Shown here: one piece after another, positions 59,207 through 64,000 of the stretch
Layout of the letters: each line of letters begins with the position of its first letter
Position numbering within the stretch: position 1 is the first letter of the stretch
Made by a program: the position numbers and the translations under genes
NCBI RefSeq assembly: GCF_021155765.1
Contig: NC_060114.1
Span: forward strand, 18,148,501-18,212,500
Direction of reading: 5' to 3'
Source of the DNA: Diprion similis
Lineage: Eukaryota > Arthropoda > Insecta > Hymenoptera > Diprionidae
Length of the DNA: 64,000 bases
The notes under the pieces: model-generated
Seen by the model: the letters and a program-made list of their open reading frames with translations, nothing else
Database searches by the model: none
What the model was told of the DNA's origin: nothing

Positions 59207-60801
59207 ATGTTTAGCCTCAGAAAGTTGACGCGACTCGCGTCGGGATTTGTTAAGCACTCTCTACCCACTAAGGGAAAGACTTTTGGTGCACCGTTCACGG
59301 TGATCAATCGTCATGCTCATGAGTTGACAGAAATAGAAAAAGACGAATTGGAAGATGAGGAATACGATGAGCTGTCCTCACGATTTCTGGGAATATGTCC
59401 TGGTGGACATGGAGCACTCGTCTTGCAGCCGTACATAAAATGGGGATCAGAAAAACGGAGAAATACGACGCCAGAGTTGCAGCTTGAAGAGGCTGTGACG
59501 CTTCTTAAAACACTGCAAAACTGGAGAGTAGTTGATAAAATGTGCGTTTCGCTGATGCACTTGAAGAAAAAGGAACTACTTGGGAAGGGAAACCTTCAGA
59601 CTTTGAAGACTAAAGTGAGAAGTAACTCGGAAATTACCGCAGTATTCATCAGTACAAATTTGCTCCAGCAAGTGCAAATACAAGAGCTGAGAAATATCCT
59701 CGGCGTTCCAGTTTACGATCGATATTCGATCGTTGTACAGATATTCAGGGCTCATGCCAAAAGTCAAGAGGCAAAACTGCAGGTTGCGATAGCAGAGATT
59801 CCCTACATGTGGATGAAGTTGAATGTCATGAAGGAAACCCGGGAAGAACAAGTGGGCACGTTTGAATCACATCGAAAGCTTCTTCAGGCCCGTGAAACTA
59901 AGCTGAAAAATGCCCTTCTGAAACTTAAGGCACAGAGGCATTTACTAAGGAGTAAACGACTGCAAAATAGAGTTCCCACTATCGCTGTTGTCGGCTACAC
60001 AAACGCAGGGAAAACTTCTTTGATCAAAGCTCTCACTGGAGACTTAAGTCTGCACCCTAGGAATTACCTATTTGCTACTCTTGATGTCACCATTCATCAA
60101 GGCATTCTACCCTCAAGACTGAAAGTATTGTTCGTTGATACTATTGGCTTTATTCAAGATGTGCCTGCCACTCTTATTGAGCCTTTTGTAGCAACTTTAG
60201 AAGACGCCATGAACGCTGTAATTGGCTTTTGATTACTCTCATTTTGTTCTTTTGTCTTCAGTCAGTCATGCTCTTTTAACAGATGATGGATGTTTTGTTA
60301 CCAGGACATTATCTTGAATGTGCATGATGCAAGTCATCCGGATAGGCAGGCCCAGATGGAGCACATGGAAGCAACGTTAAAAGGCTTGATTAAAGATCAG
60401 GTGGTAATAAATGTTGCAAATAAAATTGACCGGGTATCAGAAGACGCGCCTCGACTGAATATGCTTGGTGTATCGGCAACCAAGCTCATAGGTAAGTTGT
60501 TTACAAAGTTTCAGAAAGCAGAGTTGCACAAACAGAGTTGTATTGAACATCGCCTTTGGAATCCTCAGGTATAGACGGTTTACGGGACGAACTCGATAAG
60601 ACTATACTAGGGGCAACAGGACGTTCCGTAGTCCGCGTTAGAGTGGAATCTGGAAGCAGAGCATCTGCTTGGCTCTACAAAGAAACTACAGTGACAAATG
60701 TAGAAGCTGATCCAGAAAACGCCCAGTACTTGTTCATGGATGTGATCACTACAGAGTTACAGCTAAAAATGTTTCGAGTATTTTTAAGAAAATACGAATA
60801 A
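59207..60801 (+). CDS. GTPBP6: HflX-family GTPase, GTPBP6-like (putative mitochondrial)
   Basis: HflX-type GTPases bind ribosomes; animal GTPBP6 acts in mitochondrial ribosome assembly and recycling. Exons: 59207-60217, 60305-60491, 60569-60801 (donors AACGCT|GTAATT and ATAG|GTAAGT; acceptors TACCAG|GAC and CCTCAG|GTA), 476 residues. The basic N-terminus, MFSLRKLTRLASGFVKHSL, fits a mitochondrial targeting peptide. The HflX N-terminal domain is about 90-210 (VPVYDRYSIVVQIFRAHAKSQEAKLQV), followed by a coiled coil at about 210-250. In the G domain, G1 is GYTNAGKTS at 263-271, G2 in YLFATLDVT, G3 DTIGF at 311-315 and G4 NKID at 376-379. G5 may be VSATKLIGIDGL. It starts 31 bases after the TMEM141-like stop; the next upstream promoter signal is unclear. 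Confidence 0.95.
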
Positions 60802-60857
60802 AGTACCGCGGTTAAATTTCTACCACTGTGATCAGGATGCATTTTGTCATAGGTTTT

Positions 60858-60863
60858 AATAAA
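60858..60863 (+). terminator. Polyadenylation signal of GTPBP6-like gene
   Basis: AATAAA 57 bases after the stop codon, in the right place to end the GTPBP6 (or TMEM141-GTPBP6) transcript. Confidence 0.7.
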
Positions 60864-61680
60864 CATAGTTTCTCAATGAAATTTTTTTAGCCTAGAGTAT
60901 TTTGAAGGTATTCTTTGTTGCTTCAAAAACTTCGAAAGTGGCGGTACTTTGTTATCGACGGAGCAACGAAATCTCTTACAAGGTACTGTGGCAAAGGACC
61001 GCGAACAACGCCAAGGACCACTGTTATCAATACGACTAGTACAGACTTCCGGGTCAATCAGGGTGACGTTAACGAGATGGATAGTATCTACGCAAAGTAT
61101 TCGACCACTGGCGCCCTCTGAGTAATCCTACTCCACGGTGCAATTGCTAATATACCGGGTGACTCTAAATTCTCAAAGTAAATGCGATCTCCCACCTCTG
61201 ACTAAACTCCGAAGTGATACTGCAGACCGATCAAGTTTTATGGCTGGAGAACATGCAGTACGTGAAACAAAATACGAATTTTAATTTCAGTTCATCAGGA
61301 CTCTCTTATCACCTTGAAAATTGGAAACAATTCATGGAATTCAAGCATCTGTCTGCAACGATAAGAGTCTCTTTTCCGAAGGGGCTTGCGAGGACCTTTG
61401 CGGAGATAAATTTGGATTGGTTAACTTAACGGGCAAGCAGGATCGCTCGGTAATAAGATAAAAAAAAATCATCGTCCAGCGTGAGAGTCAAATTTTTAAA
61501 TTTTTTCTTCTGCGAAGTAATGAGCTGCTGCTCGAGGACACCTGGTACGTACCGGGCATCGAGCATATTGCACGAAACGGATAGTAGCAATTTCCGGGTC
61601 GCCGCGCTAACGTTATTGAAACGGTTAGTAGTTACCGACGGAGCCGAACCCCGAAACATCCCCCGCGTGATGGGGTGAGA
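60864..61680. other. Spacer with no recognised gene
   Basis: Short open frames at 60915-61121 and 61214-61429 show no known family. I see no clear promoter. A pyrimidine-AG site (TTTCTTGTTTCAG|GTAG) at about 61687-61699 could be an acceptor into the leader region to the right. Confidence 0.4.
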
Positions 61681-62446
61681 CCGGTTTTCTTGTTTCAGGT
61701 AGTAAGAGCGGCCGGGTCGTCGGGCGAGCGGACGGAGTTTTCTCAGACGGATAGTACGCGTAGGTGGGAGTAGCGGCAGTAGCTGTAGGGGACTGGGGAG
61801 CGAAGCGAGTCGCGCAAGTGCGTCCGTCCGCGTCGGTACCGAAAAATTAGTAGCGAGAGAAAATCCGGGCGAAAGGTAACCTGGACAGTAGAACGTAACA
61901 TAAAGAATCGTATCTAGAGGAACGCGAGGTTAGTCGGAAGTAAAAAAGGATATAAAATTGGAGGTGACAAATTCCTGGTGGATAAGTGTAAGACAGATGA
62001 ACGTGAGCGGATGATATCCGCGCGAAAGGAAGATATAAAACAAAAGAAGGAAAGGAACAGGGCACGCACAGTGGAGGGATATCGACGACACAAGGCGGCG
62101 ACGTGAACAAATCGCACTTCTATAGAAGAGGTTTCATCCATCTCTAATATCTCTGTCTCTATATATTTTGTGTATGTACGTATACCTGTGTGTATATATA
62201 GGTATATATTTACGCGAGAGGATCGACCAACTGTCACATTGGTCGCCATTTTATTAATCTGGTAGCGCCGACCACCGCTCTTCGAGCTGCTGCTGCTGTT
62301 GATGCAGCGCGTGTCTTCTTCTCTTATGCTTCCTTCCTGATGTCGAATAGGAGAAGACAGCAGCAGGGCGCGACCGAAAAACTGGCCGACGGTGGTGTGC
62401 GGTGAAAATAATAAATAAACCCGTGTATCCTCCGCGAGAAGGAGAG

Positions 62447-62484
62447 CCAACCAACCAACCAACCAACCAACCAGCCAGCCAGCC
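62447..62484 (+). repeat. (CCAA)n-(CCAG)n tetranucleotide repeat
   Basis: About seven CCAA units followed by three CCAG units in the GC-rich leader region. Confidence 0.9.
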
Positions 62485-63410
62485 TGTCGGGGTGTAAAGG
62501 TGGTGCTGCGCATACCGCTGACAACGACGAGTACGGACAATGAGGAGAATATAACCAACAGTAGTTGATGAATAAAGACGGCGAGTCGTGTTGCGCCCGT
62601 GGCGTCGTTGAGTAGAGAGAAAAGTAGAGAAGAGAAGATCGAGGAGGAGGAGACGGCACAGTGCATATAGGCTTCGAGTGTTTTCTTTTGTGAGTGTGAT
62701 ATTCTACGTGTGTTTGTTACGTGTGGTATGTGTGTGTTTTGTGCATACGCGTTTGTTGTTTCGCCTTCTACGTATAATTATACACTACTTGTGCGTTCAC
62801 TCGTACAGTTCCTGCATGTATGCACACCTCTCGCTCTCTCGACCTGGATTAGTAACTGATCTCCCGTAGTAGTAAGGATAAGGAACCGGAGGCGGCGAAG
62901 CCTTGAGTCAGTGAGCAAACCGAGCAGTGAGTGAGTCGATCGTCATTCTCGTCTAGCGTGTCTACCATCCTATACCACCCCCCGTGCCGTTAGAGAGTGT
63001 ATTTCTCACGAGGTTTCTTTTAGTTCATGGTCCTCGCTTGTGCCATAGAGGATACACACGCGCACAGACACACGCCAAGATGTGCATGCCTGTAGGACAA
63101 AAGATAATCTGCAACTAGTGTTCCTCCATCTTGTAAACAAGTGAAGTGAGGAAGAAAATAAAAGACAAGCTGGAACCGCGCGCAGTTCGAATAACCACGA
63201 GAAGTGATAACATGCGATAGGAGGAATATTTGACTCGTCCGTGATATCCATCCTCCTCCTAATCGCGGTTGTGGTCACAATACCGTTTGTAAACGACGAG
63301 GTGCATCGTCGTCGAGGAATTCTCTCAAAGAAGCGAGGAAAGAAGAAATTGAGGAGAGGGAATTTTTGGGTGGGTGTACACCTGGGGGATCGGGGGCGGC
63401 CACCACCGCC

Positions 63411-63548
63411 ATGCCTTGCGATAGTTTAGACAACAATCAACATCCGTGCAGGAACAACGTCGGGGGTTTCGATAAGATTATTTCGCAGGCCAGCGAACGG
63501 TGTACAAGGTGGTACGAGACGAGATACGAATTGCTCTGTGCCTGATCT
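63411..63548 (+). CDS. Small ORF with strong Kozak context (possible uORF)
   Basis: The start sits in CCACCACCGCCATGC, an almost ideal initiation context, and opens a frame of about 45 codons: MPCDSLDNNQHPCRNNVGGF, continuing with KIISQASERC and ending ELLCA before TGA. Four cysteines are present. Within a long leader it would act as an upstream ORF that represses or regulates the main ORF; alternatively it is a short peptide gene. No homologue known to me. Confidence 0.35.
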
Positions 63549-64000
63549 AGAACGTAGGAGAAATCCGTATCGCTGTTAACGCCGGCTTAGCGTCGAGGCG
63601 AGAGGAAGGAAGTAGTAGGTATTTAATAGATGAGAAGAAAGTGACGAGGAGAAAAGGAAAAGGAGAATAAAGAAAACACGAACAATTTAAATACTTAAGG
63701 GTAGTAGTTAGATAGGACACTGCGAAAAAGAATTCTGGGAGTTTACCACAAGTATATTATACAATTAAAATAATTGATAATTCAAAGAAAAGATAAAAAA
63801 AAAAAAAAAAAACAACAACAACAAATGAAGAAGTGTATAAAGTATTATACTGTAATAGTTACCTAGATAGACACGAAAGGGGAAACAAATGTGAACGTAA
63901 AAACGAGGAATTTATATATCTGCAAAGAGAGGATCTAGAAAGAAAAAAGAGAAGAAGAAAAAAAAAAGGAACAAGAATAATCACGAACCAGCGGAACTCC

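Larger units (their letters stand above)
61681..64000 (+). other. Probable promoter and long 5' leader of a plus-strand gene beginning outside the coding window
   Basis: The region is CpG-rich on the left and purine-rich (GAGGA/GAAGAA) on the right, with no long plus-strand frame, as in long insect 5' leaders. It contains a (CCAA)n/(CCAG)n repeat at 62447-62484, many short ATG frames, one with an excellent Kozak context at 63411, and a poly-A run at about 63797-63812. No recognisable protein begins before the window ends. Minus-strand frames (for example 61914-62666) are low-complexity shadows. Confidence 0.4.

Noticed and set aside
61914-62666. 250-codon minus-strand frame
   Set aside because: Low-complexity product of GC- and repeat-rich leader DNA (includes the CCAA repeat); no domain recognised.

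Overview
The window is animal nuclear DNA. Its genes are split by GT-AG introns, its proteins match arthropod families, and it has long AT-rich spacers with many poly-A and (TA)n tracts. The protein set (SRF/blistered, A-type muscarinic receptor, ALAS, a Tuba/DNMBP-like Rho-GEF, plexin B) points to an insect. A hymenopteran, perhaps a sawfly, fits the general feel of the sequence, but that is inference. All exon coordinates below come from reading splice signals by eye with reading-phase bookkeeping; no transcript data were available.

Layout. 1-5062 is non-coding flank downstream of SRF. SRF (minus, 5063-7087) has two coding exons, and about 1 kb upstream lies a cluster of CArG boxes, which are SRF's own binding site. 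The muscarinic receptor (minus, 10650-14608) has five coding exons, one of them not obvious as an ORF; a possible far 5' exon sits near 19233-19560. Between them, at 16594-17491, lies a TTAA-flanked element with terminal inverted repeats. ALAS (minus, 21518-23120) is followed by about 13 kb with no recognisable gene. A zinc-less MDR/alcohol-dehydrogenase-like protein (plus, 37044-39252) has a clear TATA promoter. A seven-SH3 DH-BAR Rho-GEF (minus, 41646-47394) follows. Then comes a plexin-B ectodomain gene (plus, 51478-57227) that stops before the transmembrane segment. A tightly packed pair on the plus strand, TMEM141-like (58806-59175) and the HflX-family GTPase GTPBP6-like (59207-60801), has only 31 nt between the two ORFs. 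The right end (about 61.7-64 kb) looks like the long 5' leader of a further plus-strand gene whose coding exons lie outside.

The genes are not an operon-like functional unit. Links suggested by the sequence are SRF autoregulation through CArG boxes, heme feedback on ALAS through three CP motifs, possible co-expression of TMEM141 and GTPBP6 from one dicistronic message, and a potentially secreted (decoy) plexin or a partial plexin gene copy.
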